DNA from: Rhodococcus sp. SGAir0479
GTDB lineage: Bacteria > Actinomycetota > Actinomycetes > Mycobacteriales > Mycobacteriaceae
Direction of reading: 5' to 3'
NCBI RefSeq assembly: GCF_005484805.1
Contig: NZ_CP039432.1
Span: 1,302,001 to 1,366,000 of the forward strand
DNA length: 64,000 bases
In this document: positions 37,621 through 47,568 of the stretch, piece after piece
Numbering within the stretch: position 1 is the first letter of the stretch
Layout of the letters: every line of letters starts with the position of its first letter
Notes under the pieces: model-generated
Seen by the model: the letters and a program-made list of their open reading frames with translations, nothing else
Database searches by the model: none
What the model was told of the DNA's origin: nothing
Translations under genes and position numbers: made by a program

Positions 37621-38808
37621 ATGAGTGAGTCGAACACCTCCACCGCCAACCAGGACCGGGCGATGACCGACGCCGGCGTCGATCAGGCGCTGCTGCCGCA
37701 CCACAGCTGGCTGCAGCGGTTGTACACCGGTACCGGCGGCTTCGAGGTCGTCGGACGGCGCAAGTTCTACTACTGGATCACCGGCACGGTCGTCGCGCTG
37801 TCGTTGCTCAGCATCGTCGTCCGCGGGTTCACGCTCGGCATCGAGTTCGAGGGCGGCACCCGAATCCAGTTCCCCGCACCTGCGGGGGTGACCACCGAGC
37901 AGGTCGAGACCGTGTACTCGGACGCTCTCGGCGACGAACCGGTGTCGGTGCAGACGGTCGGATCCGGGTCGAGCTCGTCGGTGGAGATCCGTTCCGAGGC
38001 GCTCGACGCGGGCCAGGTCAACACGCTGCAGAACGCGCTGTACGACACCTTCCAGCCGAAGGACAGCAACGGCAACGTGTCCAAGACCGCGATCAGCGTC
38101 GCAGACGTCAGCGAGACGTGGGGCGGCCAGATCACCAAGAAGGCGCTCATCGCGCTGGTGGTCTTCCTCGTGATCGTCAGCATCTACATCGCGATCCGGT
38201 TCGAGCGGGACATGGCGATCGCCGCGATCGTGTCGCTGTTCTTCGACATGATCGTCACCGCCGGTGTGTACTCGCTGATCGGCTTCGAGGTGACGCCGGC
38301 GACGGTCATCGGTCTGCTCACGATTCTCGGCTTCTCGCTGTACGACACTGTCGTCGTGTACGACAAGGTGGAGGAGAACACGCGCGGCGTGCTGCACCTC
38401 AACCGTCGCACGTACGCCGAGCAGGCCAACCTCGCGGTGAACCAGACCCTCATGCGGTCGATCAACACGACGGTCATCTCGATCCTGCCGGTGCTGGGCC
38501 TGATGGTGGTCGCGGTCTGGCTGCTCGGTGTCGGCACGCTCAAGGACCTGGCGCTGGTGCAGCTCGTCGGCATCATCGTCGGTGCGTACTCGTCGATCTT
38601 CTACGCGACCCCGCTGCTCGTCTCGATCAAGGAACGCTGGGGTCCGGTGGCCGCGCACACCAAGAAGGTGCTCGCCAAGCGTGCGGGCGCTGCGGGCGGG
38701 AAGCCGGCGGAGGCGGCAGCCATGCAGCCGCGGGTGCGGCCGGCAGCCGGTCCCGCCCCGCGACCGGGATCCCGGCCCACGGGGAAGCGCAACAAGAAGA
38801 GGCACTGA
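37621..38808 (+). CDS. secF: Protein translocase subunit SecF
   Basis: This 395-residue partner of SecD has an N-terminal helix, GIEFEGGTRIQFPAP in the P1 domain, and the RND helix region TILGFSLYDTVVVYDKVEENTRG with INTTVISILPVLGLMVVAVWLLG. The C-terminal tail is basic (GKRNKKRH), typical of a cytoplasmic end. It starts 4 bp after secD and is followed after 3 bp by a lipoprotein gene. Confidence 0.96.
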   Translation: MSESNTSTANQDRAMTDAGVDQALLPHHSWLQRLYTGTGGFEVVGRRKFYYWITGTVVALSLLSIVVRGFTLGIEFEGGTRIQFPAPAGVTTEQVETVYSDALGDEPVSVQTVGSGSSSSVEIRSEALDAGQVNTLQNALYDTFQPKDSNGNVSKTAISVADVSETWGGQITKKALIALVVFLVIVSIYIAIRFERDMAIAAIVSLFFDMIVTAGVYSLIGFEVTPATVIGLLTILGFSLYDTVVVYDKVEENTRGVLHLNRRTYAEQANLAVNQTLMRSINTTVISILPVLGLMVVAVWLLGVGTLKDLALVQLVGIIVGAYSSIFYATPLLVSIKERWGPVAAHTKKVLAKRAGAAGGKPAEAAAMQPRVRPAAGPAPRPGSRPTGKRNKKRH

Positions 38809-38811
38809 CAC

Positions 38812-40548
38812 ATGAACACCCCACGCCGATCCCGTCGTCGCGTGGTCAGGGCGCTCGGTGTCCTGGCCACGGCGGCGACCGTGGGGGCGTCCGTCGCCGC
38901 GTGTTCCGAGCCCGCGGACCAGGTTCCTTCGCTCGGATTCGCGATCGACAACGTCGTGACGACCTACAACGCCAACACGGTGGAGGGCGCGGCGACCGGT
39001 GCGGTCGCTGCGCTCGGCCGGGTCCTGACCGGCATGAACTACGTCGGGCCGTCGGGTGCGCCGGTGGCGGACACCGACTTCGGGACGGCCAGTGTGCTGC
39101 CCGGCGATGCGCTCACCGTCCAGTACCGGCTCAATCCGGCGTCGGTGTACTCGGACGGCGTCCCCGTCTCGTGCGACGACCTCGTGCTCGCGTGGGCGGC
39201 CGGCAGCGGACGCTTCACGCGCCCCGGCGAGGGCGGCCCGGAACCGATGTTCGACGCCACGTCCCGCGCCGGGTACGCGGACATCGACCGCATCGACTGC
39301 CAGCCGGGCTCCAAGGACGCCCTGGTGGTGTTCAAGCGGGGCCGCTCGTACCTGGACTGGCGGTCGCTGTTCGGGGCCACCGAACTGATGCCGGCCCACG
39401 TCGCGGGGCAGGCGGCCGGTGTGCCGGACGTCGTCGGGGCGATCGGTTCCGGCGACGCCGACGCGGTCGGGCGCATCGCGGACTTCTGGAACACCGGCTG
39501 GGCACTGGCCCCCGGTGACCTGGACACCGCGAAGTTCCCGTCCTCGGGGCCCTACAAGATCGACTCGTACACCGAGGACGGCGGGCTGGTGCTGGTCGAG
39601 AACGACCGGTGGTGGGGCAACAAACCCGCGACGTCACGAATCGTGGTGTGGCCCAAGGGGTCGGACGTGCAATCGCAGCTCGCGGACGGGGACGTCGAGG
39701 TCGTCGACATCGGGTCCGGGTCGATGGCCGGGCTCGATCTCGGCGGGTTCGAGGTCGTGGACGAGCCGTCGCGCAGCGTCGAGCAACTGGTCCTCGGCAC
39801 CCGGGGCGTGTTCGCCTCGGCCGACGCCCGCCGGGCGTTCGCGCTGTGCCTGCCCCGGCAGGCGCTGTACGACCAGCTGGGGCACCCCGGGTTCGACCGC
39901 ACCGACGGGCTCGGCTCGGGTGTCGTCGACTCCCGGATCACCGCGCCGGACACCCTGTTCCATCCGTCGGCGGTGGCCGCCGAGGGCGGGATCTACACCG
40001 ATCCCGACATCCCCGGCGCGAAGGCCGCCCGGGAGGATGCGGGCGAGTCGAGCATGACCGTGCGCGTCGGATATCTCGCGCCGGACGACCGCCGGGCCCG
40101 GACGGTGCGCGAAATCGCGGCGTCGTGCGAGGCGGCGGGCATCACCGTCGAGGACGCCGGCTCCCCGGACTTCCGCCCCGGTGCGCTGGGCGCCGGGGAT
40201 GTCGACGCCGTGCTGGCCGGTACCGCGGCGGCGGCCGGTGCGGCCGGGTCGAGTGTGCCGACGGACGCGTCGTTCGCGTTGCGGTCCGGCAACGGCGACA
40301 ACGCCGGCGGGTTCTCCAACCGGCGGTACGACGAGATCGTCGATCAACTGGCGGTGGACGGTTCACTCGCGGGCCGGATGTCGCTCTCCGGCGAGGCCGA
40401 GGCGATCCTGTGGGACGAGATGCCGTCCGTGCCGCTGTTCGACCAGCCCCGGACCACGGCGCATTCGAGCGGAATGCACGGCGTGGTGCCGAACCCGACG
40501 AGGTCCGGTGCGGGCTGGAACATGGACAGGTGGATACTGCTCAGGTGA
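38812..40548 (+). CDS. Solute-binding lipoprotein, family 5 (Rv2585c-like)
   Basis: This 578-residue lipoprotein has a Tat-compatible twin-arginine-rich N-terminus (RRSRRRVVRALG) and a lipobox VAAC with the acylated cysteine at 31. The mature part has the architecture of peptide/nickel-binding proteins (SBP_bac_5): YRLNPASVYSDGVPVSCDDLVLAW, SGPYKIDSYTEDGGLVLVENDRWWG, then a second lobe. There is no cognate permease nearby, so it may work with a distant ABC transporter or act as an envelope factor. Conserved clustering with secF and apt equals Rv2586c-Rv2585c-Rv2584c. Confidence 0.88.
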   Translation: MNTPRRSRRRVVRALGVLATAATVGASVAACSEPADQVPSLGFAIDNVVTTYNANTVEGAATGAVAALGRVLTGMNYVGPSGAPVADTDFGTASVLPGDALTVQYRLNPASVYSDGVPVSCDDLVLAWAAGSGRFTRPGEGGPEPMFDATSRAGYADIDRIDCQPGSKDALVVFKRGRSYLDWRSLFGATELMPAHVAGQAAGVPDVVGAIGSGDADAVGRIADFWNTGWALAPGDLDTAKFPSSGPYKIDSYTEDGGLVLVENDRWWGNKPATSRIVVWPKGSDVQSQLADGDVEVVDIGSGSMAGLDLGGFEVVDEPSRSVEQLVLGTRGVFASADARRAFALCLPRQALYDQLGHPGFDRTDGLGSGVVDSRITAPDTLFHPSAVAAEGGIYTDPDIPGAKAAREDAGESSMTVRVGYLAPDDRRARTVREIAASCEAAGITVEDAGSPDFRPGALGAGDVDAVLAGTAAAAGAAGSSVPTDASFALRSGNGDNAGGFSNRRYDEIVDQLAVDGSLAGRMSLSGEAEAILWDEMPSVPLFDQPRTTAHSSGMHGVVPNPTRSGAGWNMDRWILLR

Positions 40549-41123
40549 TTTCTGCGATGGACGCCCCCGACACCGCCACTCCCGGCCTGGCCGCCGCTCT
40601 CGAGCGCGCCGAGACCGCGGTGACGCAGCTGACCCGGTGGTGTGACGACTTTCCGAGCCCGGGCGTCCGGTTCGCCGACCTCACGCCCGTGTTCGCGGAC
40701 GGGCCCGGGTACCGCGCGGTGGTCGAGGGGCTGGCGGCCGCAGGTGCCGGCGCCGACATCGTCGCCGGCGTCGACGCACGCGGGTTCCTGCTCGGCGGCG
40801 GCGTCGCGATGCAGTTGGGGTGCGGGGTGCTCGCGGTCCGCAAGGCCGGCAAGTTGCCGCCGCCGGTGTACGCCGAGAGCTACTCGCTCGAATACGGGGC
40901 CGCCACCCTGGAGATCCCGTGCGATGCGCCCGACCTGACGGGGCGTCGGGTGTTCGTCATCGACGACGTGCTCGCGACGGGCGGCACGCTGCTTGCGGCG
41001 GCCGATCTGCTCACCCGCGCCGGGGCGGACGTCGTCGGAGTCGCCGTGGTGCTCGAACTCGCGGAGCTGGGCGGCCGGGCGCGGTTCGACCGGTACCCGC
41101 TGACCTCACTCGTCCGGGTCTGA
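40545..41123 (+). CDS. apt: Adenine phosphoribosyltransferase
   Basis: This enzyme salvages adenine with PRPP to give AMP. The PRPP-binding motif [20 protein letters not shown] and the [15 protein letters not shown] start are diagnostic, and [18 protein letters not shown] is the family loop. GTG 40545 overlaps the preceding stop (GTGA). ATG 40557, preceded by AGGTGA, is an equally good start and would give 188 residues. The gene precedes rel, as in many actinobacteria, linking purine salvage to the stringent response. Confidence 0.94.
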   Translation: MISAMDAPDTATPGLAAALERAETAVTQLTRWCDDFPSPGVRFADLTPVFADGPGYRAVVEGLAAAGAGADIVAGVDARGFLLGGGVAMQLGCGVLAVRKAGKLPPPVYAESYSLEYGAATLEIPCDAPDLTGRRVFVIDDVLATGGTLLAAADLLTRAGADVVGVAVVLELAELGGRARFDRYPLTSLVRV

Positions 41124-41205
41124 GGACTACAGTTGTGCCTGGCGGTGTAGCAGCGTCGCCGGGTCCCGAGGGACCACCCGCAGCGCGGTGGCAGGAGGTG
41201 ACGGC

Positions 41206-43554
41206 ATGACTCAGCATCTTGATCGGTCCCAGAACACAGGTGCGACGTCCACAGGGTCGTCGGCGCCTGCCGAGAAGGCCGACAAATCCGCCGCGCCGGT
41301 GCCGACGTCCGCGTCGCGCCGGGTCCGCGCGCGTCTGGCCCGCAGGATCACCGGGCAGCGCAACGCCCCGGTCCGTCCGGTACTCGAACCGTTGGTCGCC
41401 GTCCACCGGGAGCTGTATCCCAAGGCGGACTTCTCACTGCTCCAGCGCGCCTACGACGTCGCCGAGCAGCGGCACGCCACGCAGTTCCGCAAGTCCGGCG
41501 ACCCGTACATCACGCACCCGCTGGCCGTCGCGAACATCCTCGCCGAGCTGGGCATGGACACCACGACGCTGGTGGCCGCACTGCTGCACGACACCGTCGA
41601 GGACACCGGGTACTCACTCGACGAGCTCACCGCCGAGTTCGGCGACGAGGTCGCCCACCTGGTCGACGGCGTCACCAAGCTCGACAAGGTGGTGCTCGGC
41701 TCGGCCGCCGAGGGCGAGACGATCCGCAAGATGATCATCGCGATGGCGCGCGATCCCCGCGTACTGGTGATCAAGGTGGCCGACCGGCTGCACAACATGC
41801 GCACCATGCGCTTCCTGCCCCCCGAGAAGCAGGCCCGCAAGGCTCGCGAGACGCTGGAAGTCATTGCACCGCTCGCGCATCGACTGGGTATGGCAACCGT
41901 CAAGTGGGAGCTCGAGGACCTCGCGTTCGCGATCCTGCACCCCAAGAAGTACGAGGAGATCGTGCGTCTGGTCGCCGACCGGGCGCCGTCTCGCGACACC
42001 TACCTGGCGAAGGTGCGCGCGGAGATCAACGCGACGCTCTCGACGTCCCGGATCAACGCGACCGTCGAGGGCCGGCCCAAGCACTACTGGTCGATCTACC
42101 AGAAGATGATCGTCAAGGGCCGCGACTTCGACGACATCCACGACCTGGTGGGCGTGCGGATCCTGTGCGACGAGATCCGCGACTGTTACGCCGCGGTCGG
42201 CGTCGTGCACTCGCTGTGGCAGCCGATGGCCGGGCGGTTCAAGGACTACATCGCGCAGCCGCGGTACGGGGTGTACCAGTCGCTGCACACCACCGTGATC
42301 GGTCCCGAGGGCAAGCCGCTCGAGGTGCAGATCCGGACGCGCGACATGCATCGGACCGCCGAGTTCGGCATCGCGGCGCACTGGCGGTACAAGGAGACCA
42401 AGGGCCGGCACTCCGGCGACGTCGCCGAGGTCGACGACATGGCGTGGATGCGCCAGTTGCTCGATTGGCAGCGGGAGGCGGCGGACCCGGGGGAGTTCCT
42501 CGAGTCGCTGCGCTACGACCTCGCGGTCAAGGAGATCTTCGTGTTCACCCCGAAGGGCGACGTGATCACCTTGCCGTCGGGGTCGACGCCCGTCGACTTC
42601 GCCTACGCGGTCCACACCGAGGTGGGGCACCGCTGTATCGGTGCCCGCGTCAACGGTCGTCTCGTCGCGCTCGAACGTACGCTCGAGAACGGCGAGGTGG
42701 TGGAGGTCTTCACCTCCAAGGCCCCCAACGCCGGCCCCAGCCGGGACTGGCAGTCATTCGTGGTCTCGCCGCGCGCGAAGGCCAAGATCCGGCAGTGGTT
42801 CGCCAAGGAACGCCGCGAGGAGGCGCTCGAGGCCGGCAAGGACGCGATCGCCAAGGAGGTGCGCCGCGGCGGACTTCCGTTGCAGCGCTTGATGAATGCC
42901 GAATCCATGGCGGCCATCGCCCACGAGTTGCGTTACACCGACGTCTCGGCGCTGTACACCGCGGTCGGTGAGCACAACGTCTCCGCGCAGCACGTGGTGC
43001 AGCGGCTGGTCGCGCACCTCGGCGGGGTGGGCGCGGTCGAGGAGGAACTGGCCGAGCGGGCCACGCCGTCGACCATCCCCACCAACCGTCCCGGAACCGG
43101 GGACGTGGGTGTGCTGGTGCCGGGCGCACCGGGCACGGTCGCCAAGCTCGCGAAGTGCTGCACCCCCGTGCCGGGTGACGAGATCATGGGCTTCGTGACC
43201 CGCGGCGGCGCGGTGAGCGTGCACCGCACCGACTGCACCAACGCGACGTCGCTGCGCCAGCAGTCCGAACGGATCATCGACGTCGAGTGGGCGCCGTCGC
43301 CCTCGTCGGTGTTCCTGGTCGCGATCCAGATCGAGGCCCTGGACCGGCACCGGCTGCTGTCGGACGTCACGAAGGCCCTGGCCGACGAGAAGGTCAACAT
43401 CCTGTCGGCGTCGGTGACGACGTCGGGCGACCGGGTCGCGGTCAGCAAGTTCACGTTCGAGATGGGCGACCCCAAGCATCTGGGGCACGTGCTCAACGTG
43501 GTCCGCAACGTCGAGGGCGTCTACGACGTCTACCGCGTCACCTCAGCGGCGTAG
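41206..43554 (+). CDS. rel: Bifunctional (p)ppGpp synthetase/hydrolase Rel
   Basis: This 782-residue stringent-response enzyme has all domains in order. The HD hydrolase has [10 protein letters not shown] with His128-Asp129. The synthetase has [29 protein letters not shown] in two adjoining stretches and [13 protein letters not shown], zinc-finger/helical and C-terminal ACT domains follow ([20 protein letters not shown]). Both activities should be intact. ATG 41206 follows AGGAGGTGA. The last codons (Ser-Ala-Ala-stop) lie inside the first copy of a 33-bp tandem repeat. Confidence 0.96.
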   Translation: MTQHLDRSQNTGATSTGSSAPAEKADKSAAPVPTSASRRVRARLARRITGQRNAPVRPVLEPLVAVHRELYPKADFSLLQRAYDVAEQRHATQFRKSGDPYITHPLAVANILAELGMDTTTLVAALLHDTVEDTGYSLDELTAEFGDEVAHLVDGVTKLDKVVLGSAAEGETIRKMIIAMARDPRVLVIKVADRLHNMRTMRFLPPEKQARKARETLEVIAPLAHRLGMATVKWELEDLAFAILHPKKYEEIVRLVADRAPSRDTYLAKVRAEINATLSTSRINATVEGRPKHYWSIYQKMIVKGRDFDDIHDLVGVRILCDEIRDCYAAVGVVHSLWQPMAGRFKDYIAQPRYGVYQSLHTTVIGPEGKPLEVQIRTRDMHRTAEFGIAAHWRYKETKGRHSGDVAEVDDMAWMRQLLDWQREAADPGEFLESLRYDLAVKEIFVFTPKGDVITLPSGSTPVDFAYAVHTEVGHRCIGARVNGRLVALERTLENGEVVEVFTSKAPNAGPSRDWQSFVVSPRAKAKIRQWFAKERREEALEAGKDAIAKEVRRGGLPLQRLMNAESMAAIAHELRYTDVSALYTAVGEHNVSAQHVVQRLVAHLGGVGAVEEELAERATPSTIPTNRPGTGDVGVLVPGAPGTVAKLAKCCTPVPGDEIMGFVTRGGAVSVHRTDCTNATSLRQQSERIIDVEWAPSPSSVFLVAIQIEALDRHRLLSDVTKALADEKVNILSASVTTSGDRVAVSKFTFEMGDPKHLGHVLNVVRNVEGVYDVYRVTSAA

Positions 43555-43659
43555 CTCGCGGAGCCGCCGTGGGGGTCAGCGGCGTAGCTCGCGGAGCCGC
43601 CGTGGGGGTCAGCGGCGTAGCTCGCGGAGCCGCCGTGGGGTCAGCGGCGTAGCTCGCGG
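43543..43659. repeat. 33-bp tandem repeat at the 3' end of rel
   Basis: Three and a half head-to-tail copies: 43543-43575, 43576-43608, 43609-43640 (one G shorter) and a partial copy at 43641-43659. Each begins TCAGCGGCGTAGCTCGCGG. The first copy encodes the last three residues and stop codon of rel. Because 33 is a multiple of three, the following copies present the same Ser-Ala-Ala-stop in the same frame. Confidence 0.95.
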
Positions 43660-43686
43660 CGGTAGCCGTACTCCGTCCCGCAACGG

Positions 43687-43733
43687 CCGAAGGGTCCCTT
43701 CACACGCTGACAGCGCGTGAAGGGACCCTTCGG
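43687..43733. terminator. Long hairpin between rel and the cyclophilin genes
   Basis: CCGAAGGGTCCCTTCAC (43687-43703) pairs with GTGAAGGGACCCTTCGG (43717-43733). Three further pairs continue the stem past a single A-C mismatch, for about 20 pairs in total. It lies between convergent genes and is likely a bidirectional terminator. Confidence 0.8.
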
Positions 43734-43753
43734 CTCGTGCGGGGGCGGACTGA

Positions 43754-44542
43754 CTAGGCGACCTTGGCGGTCTCGATGGTGACGGGCGTGTTGGGGGCGC
43801 CGCCGCCGGCCGACATCGAGCCGTCGTCGCCGGCGCCGGCGATCTTCTCGATGGTCGCGAGTCCCTCGTCGGAGATGGTGCCGAACGCCGTGTACTGCGG
43901 CGGCAGGAGCGAATCGGCGTAGACGAGGAAGAACTGGCTGCCGTTGGTGTCGGGACCGGCGTTGGCCATCGCGATCGTGCCCCGCGGGTACACCAACGCT
44001 TCCGCGGCGGCCGGATCGTTCGCCGCGTACGCGGTCGTGGGGTACTCGTTGGCGAACTGGTATCCGGGTCCACCGGTGCCCTTACCCGTGGGGTCACCGC
44101 ACTGCAGGATCTGCAGGCCCGGAGTCGTGGACAGCCGATGGCAGGGGGTGTCGTCGAAGTATCCCTGTTCGGTGAGGCTGGTGAAGCTGTTCACCGTGCA
44201 CGGGGCGGCCGCGCGGTCGAGCGAGAGCCCGATCGGGCCCTCGTTCGTGGTGAGGGCGACGGAGACCGTGCCCTCGTCCGAGACGCCCGTGGCGTTCGGC
44301 GGCTGGACGGCCTTGGCGGCGGGGCCGCCGGCCGGGTAGCTGCAGTCGACGGTGGGCGCCGTCGGAGCCGGCACTGCGGGCAGGGCGGCGAACCGGGACA
44401 TGTCGATGCTCGGGGCCGCCGGCGTGGTCCAGGTGTTCGACGAGCTCGCCGCGGTGGAGGAACCGCCGTCGTCGTCCGAGGAACACCCCGCCAGGGCCAG
44501 GGCCAGGCCGATGCCGGCCGCTACGAATGCTGTGCGCTTCAT
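43754..44542 (-). CDS. Lipoprotein cyclophilin-type peptidyl-prolyl isomerase
   Basis: This 262-residue protein has a lipoprotein signal peptide (MKRTAFVAAGIGLALALAGC, lipobox ALAGC, cysteine 20), a Ser/Thr-rich linker and a cyclophilin domain. Catalytic-type arginine lies in CHRL, followed by LQCGDPTGKGTGGPGYQF and NGSQFFLVYADSLLPPQYTAFG. The family QGG is changed to QCG. Four cysteines of the domain (CSY, PCTVNSF, PCHRL, LQCGD) are shared with the neighbouring paralogue and could form two disulfides outside the membrane. Its ATG shares one base with the upstream paralogue's stop (TGATG). Confidence 0.9.
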   Translation of the reverse strand: MKRTAFVAAGIGLALALAGCSSDDDGGSSTAASSSNTWTTPAAPSIDMSRFAALPAVPAPTAPTVDCSYPAGGPAAKAVQPPNATGVSDEGTVSVALTTNEGPIGLSLDRAAAPCTVNSFTSLTEQGYFDDTPCHRLSTTPGLQILQCGDPTGKGTGGPGYQFANEYPTTAYAANDPAAAEALVYPRGTIAMANAGPDTNGSQFFLVYADSLLPPQYTAFGTISDEGLATIEKIAGAGDDGSMSAGGGAPNTPVTIETAKVA

Positions 44543-45396
44543 CAGTCCAACCTCACGCTCGTGATGTCGACGGGGGTGGCGGGCTTGCCGTCGGCGGCGC
44601 CGCCCTCGACCCCCGCGGCCGCGATCTTGTCGAGGGTCGCCAGTCCGGTCTCGTCGATGGTGCCGAACACCGTGTACTGCGGCGGCAACGTCGAGTCGCC
44701 GTAGACGAGGAAGAACTGGCTGCCGTTGGTGCCGGGACCCGCGTTGGCCATCGCGACCGTGCCGCGCGAGTACGTCACCGGCATCTGCGCGTTGATGTCG
44801 TCGGCGGCGTACTGGTCGGTGGGGAACTCGTTGGCGAACTGGTAGCCGGGGCCGCCGGCGCCGGTCGCGGAGGGGTCGCCGCACTGCAGCACCTTCAACG
44901 AATCGCTCGTGGTGAGCCGGTGGCAGGTGGTGGCGTCGAAGTACCCCTGCGACGCGAGGCTCGCGAAGCTGTTCACGGTGCACGGGGACGTGGCGTTGTC
45001 GAGCGTGAGCCCGATGTTGCCCTGGGTGGTCTCCATGCTGGCACTGACGGTCGCGACGGTGGTGTCGATGCCCTCCGCGCGGGGCGGGTTGTTCGGCTTC
45101 GCGGGAGCACCGCTGGGGGTGTAGGCGCAGTTCACGAGGTTGGGCAGCGGCTGGGCGCGGCCGGCCGGCATCGCGGCGGCACTCGACGTCTCGGATGCGG
45201 CGGTGGTCTCCGACGCGTCGTCGTCCCGGCCCGACAGCGTCACGACCACCGCGCCGACGGCGACGACGACGACCGCGCCGACGACGGCGCCGGCGACGGT
45301 CAGCTGCTTCCGCTTGCGCGCACGCGCCGCGCGCCGTTCGAGCTGGCGTTCCAGCTTCCGTTTCGCCGCCTCCCGGCGCTGCTGATTGCTCGGCAC
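44542..45396 (-). CDS. ppiB: Membrane-anchored cyclophilin-type peptidyl-prolyl isomerase (Rv2582 type)
   Basis: This 284-residue protein has a long basic N-terminus (NQQRREAAKRKLERQLERRA), one membrane helix (residues ~34-53), a Ser/Thr/Ala linker and a cyclophilin domain with CHRLTTSDSLKVLQCGDP and NGSQFFLVYGDSTLPPQYTVFG. It would fold exported proteins from an outward-facing position. GTG 45396 starts the conserved basic region. It is the upstream member of a tandem paralogue pair; the second copy is a lipoprotein. The location beside rel and the MBL gene equals Rv2582. Confidence 0.92.
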   Translation of the reverse strand: MPSNQQRREAAKRKLERQLERRAARARKRKQLTVAGAVVGAVVVVAVGAVVVTLSGRDDDASETTAASETSSAAAMPAGRAQPLPNLVNCAYTPSGAPAKPNNPPRAEGIDTTVATVSASMETTQGNIGLTLDNATSPCTVNSFASLASQGYFDATTCHRLTTSDSLKVLQCGDPSATGAGGPGYQFANEFPTDQYAADDINAQMPVTYSRGTVAMANAGPGTNGSQFFLVYGDSTLPPQYTVFGTIDETGLATLDKIAAAGVEGGAADGKPATPVDITSVRLD

Positions 45397-45591
45397 TGCA
45401 GTCGTCCTCCCGTACGTCGTCCCGGTGTGTTGTGCACATTCCGGCGTTGCTTCGCGTGGCCCGCGCCACCGTCGACGGGCCGCACAGAGTCTGCCACCTC
45501 AACCTGAGAAGATCCTGGAGGGGCGAGCGCCTACGCTGTAGACGATTCGACTTCGGTCCCTCGATCGACCCGTACTCTAGGAGCTGACACC

Positions 45592-46272
45592 GTGCTCGTC
45601 ACCGGATTCCCGGCCGGGATGTTCCAGACCAACTGTTACATCCTCGCCCAGGACGACGCGAAGAGGTGCGTCGTCGTCGACCCCGGGCAGGATGCCGCCG
45701 AGCCGTTGTTCCGCTTCCTCGAGCAGCAGGACCTGACGCCGGAGGCGGTGCTGCTCACGCACGGCCACCTGGACCACACCTGGTCGGTGGCGCCGGTGTG
45801 CGAACGCTACGGGATTCCCGCGTACATCCACCCCGAGGACCGCTACATGCTCACCGATCCGGGCCGCGGTATCGGGCCGAGTATGAACCAGTTCATCGCG
45901 GGCGTGGAGTTCCGTGAGCCCGCCGAGGTCATCGAGCTGGCGGACGGAGACGAGTTCACCGCTGCCGGAATCGATTTCGTCGTCGACCACACGCCGGGCC
46001 ACACGCAGGGGTCGGTGGTGCTGCGCACCGAGATCACCACCGACGGTGGACCGTTGCAGGTCGCGCTCACCGGCGACACGCTGTTCCAGGGGTCGATCGG
46101 GCGCAGCGACCTGCCCGGCGGCAACCACGAGCAGTTGCTGGAGTCGATCGCGCGCAAACTGCTCGTGCTGGACGACGGCACCGCGATCCTGCCCGGGCAC
46201 GGCGGGTCGAGCTCGATCGGCCAGGAGCGTGCCGCCAATCCGTTCCTCGTTGGACTGACCGCCTCCCAGTAA
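45592..46272 (+). CDS. MBL-fold metal hydrolase (glyoxalase II-like, Rv2581c type)
   Basis: This 226-residue metallo-beta-lactamase-fold enzyme has the dinuclear site THGHLDHT (His57, His59, Asp61, His62), a further HTPGHTQGS histidine, GDTLFQGSIGRSDLPGG and the C-terminal PGHG. It resembles hydroxyacylglutathione hydrolases, but actinobacteria lack glutathione, so a mycothiol thioester or another thioester is more likely. GTG 45592 follows TAGGAG. It forms a short operon with hisS. Confidence 0.88.
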   Translation: MLVTGFPAGMFQTNCYILAQDDAKRCVVVDPGQDAAEPLFRFLEQQDLTPEAVLLTHGHLDHTWSVAPVCERYGIPAYIHPEDRYMLTDPGRGIGPSMNQFIAGVEFREPAEVIELADGDEFTAAGIDFVVDHTPGHTQGSVVLRTEITTDGGPLQVALTGDTLFQGSIGRSDLPGGNHEQLLESIARKLLVLDDGTAILPGHGGSSSIGQERAANPFLVGLTASQ

Positions 46273-46287
46273 GGAAAAGTAAGCACC

Positions 46288-47568
46288 GTGACCAAGTCAG
46301 GCGCCAGTACCTTCTCGGCCCCCAAGGGCATTCCCGACTACGTTCCGCCGCAGTCCGCGGAGTTCGTCGCCGTGCGCGACGGACTGACCCGGGCGGCGCG
46401 GCTGGCGGGTTACGGCCACATCGAGCTGCCGATCTTCGAGGACACCGGACTGTTCGCCCGCGGGGTCGGCGAGTCCACCGACGTCGTCTCGAAGGAGATG
46501 TACACGTTCGCCGACCGGGGCGACCGTTCGGTGACGCTGCGTCCCGAGGGGACGGCCGGGGTGATGCGCGCGGTCATCGAGCACGGGCTCGATCGCGGCC
46601 AGCTGCCGGTGAAGCTGAGCTACGCCGGACCGTTCTTCCGCTACGAACGTCCGCAGGCGGGCCGCTACCGGCAGCTGCAGCAGGTGGGTGTCGAGGCGAT
46701 CGGCGTGGACGATCCTGCACTCGACGCCGAGGTGATCGCGATCGCCGACGCCGGTTTCCGCGGCCTCGGTCTCGACGGCTTCCGCCTCGAGATCACTTCG
46801 CTCGGCGACGACACCTGCCGACCGCAGTACCGGGAACGGCTGCAGGAGTTCCTGTTCGGCCTGGACCTGGACGAGGAGACCCGCCGCCGCGCCGAGATCA
46901 ACCCGCTGCGGGTGCTCGACGACAAGCGGCCGGACGTTCGCGAGAAGACGGCCGGCGCCCCGCTGATGCTCGATCACCTCTCCGAGAGCGCGAAGGCGCA
47001 CTTCGACCAGGTGCTCGCCCACCTGGACGCGCTCGGCGTCCCGTACGTGATCAATCCGCGCATGGTGCGCGGCCTCGACTACTACACCAAGACGACGTTC
47101 GAGTTCGTGCACGACGGACTGGGCGCGCAGTCCGGCATCGGCGGCGGTGGTCGCTACGACGGCCTCATGGCGCAGCTCGGGGGACAGCCGCTGTCGGGCA
47201 TCGGATTCGGTCTCGGTGTCGACCGGACGATCCTGGCGCTCGCCGCCGAGGGCAAGTCCGCCGGCACGCCCGCTCGCTGCGAGGTGTTCGGAGTTCCGCT
47301 CGGCGGCGCGGCGAAGGCCCGAATGGTGAAGATCGCGCACGATCTGCGGGCGGCGGGGATCCGCGTCGACATGGTCTACGGCGACCGCGGCATCAAGGGT
47401 TCGATGAAGGCGGCCGACCGCTCCGGGGCGCGACTCGCGCTCGTGCTGGGCGATCAGGATCTCGAGGCCGGGACCATCGGCGTGAAGAATCTGGGTACCG
47501 GCGACCAGGTGTCGGTGTCGCTGGACGACGTTGTCGCGCAGACGGGTTCGCTTCTTGCCGACGCCTGA
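46288..47568 (+). CDS. hisS: Histidyl-tRNA synthetase
   Basis: This 426-residue class II synthetase starts with the [12 protein letters not shown]-type stretch. Motif 2 is in [21 protein letters not shown], the HisA signature is [15 protein letters not shown], and motif 3 is [17 protein letters not shown]-terminal anticodon-binding domain follows. GTG 46288 follows AAGGAAAAG. It begins 15 bp after the MBL gene, as Rv2581c-Rv2580c. Confidence 0.97.
   Translation: MTKSGASTFSAPKGIPDYVPPQSAEFVAVRDGLTRAARLAGYGHIELPIFEDTGLFARGVGESTDVVSKEMYTFADRGDRSVTLRPEGTAGVMRAVIEHGLDRGQLPVKLSYAGPFFRYERPQAGRYRQLQQVGVEAIGVDDPALDAEVIAIADAGFRGLGLDGFRLEITSLGDDTCRPQYRERLQEFLFGLDLDEETRRRAEINPLRVLDDKRPDVREKTAGAPLMLDHLSESAKAHFDQVLAHLDALGVPYVINPRMVRGLDYYTKTTFEFVHDGLGAQSGIGGGGRYDGLMAQLGGQPLSGIGFGLGVDRTILALAAEGKSAGTPARCEVFGVPLGGAAKARMVKIAHDLRAAGIRVDMVYGDRGIKGSMKAADRSGARLALVLGDQDLEAGTIGVKNLGTGDQVSVSLDDVVAQTGSLLADA

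Noticed and set aside
34935-37649. 904-codon open frame on the minus strand over ruvB-yajC-secD
   Set aside because: It is a shadow of well-supported genes on the plus strand and crosses their intergenic regions without any start or domain signal.
43543-43659. Repeat as a CRISPR array
   Set aside because: Copies are directly adjacent with no spacers and overlap a coding end; no cas gene is present.
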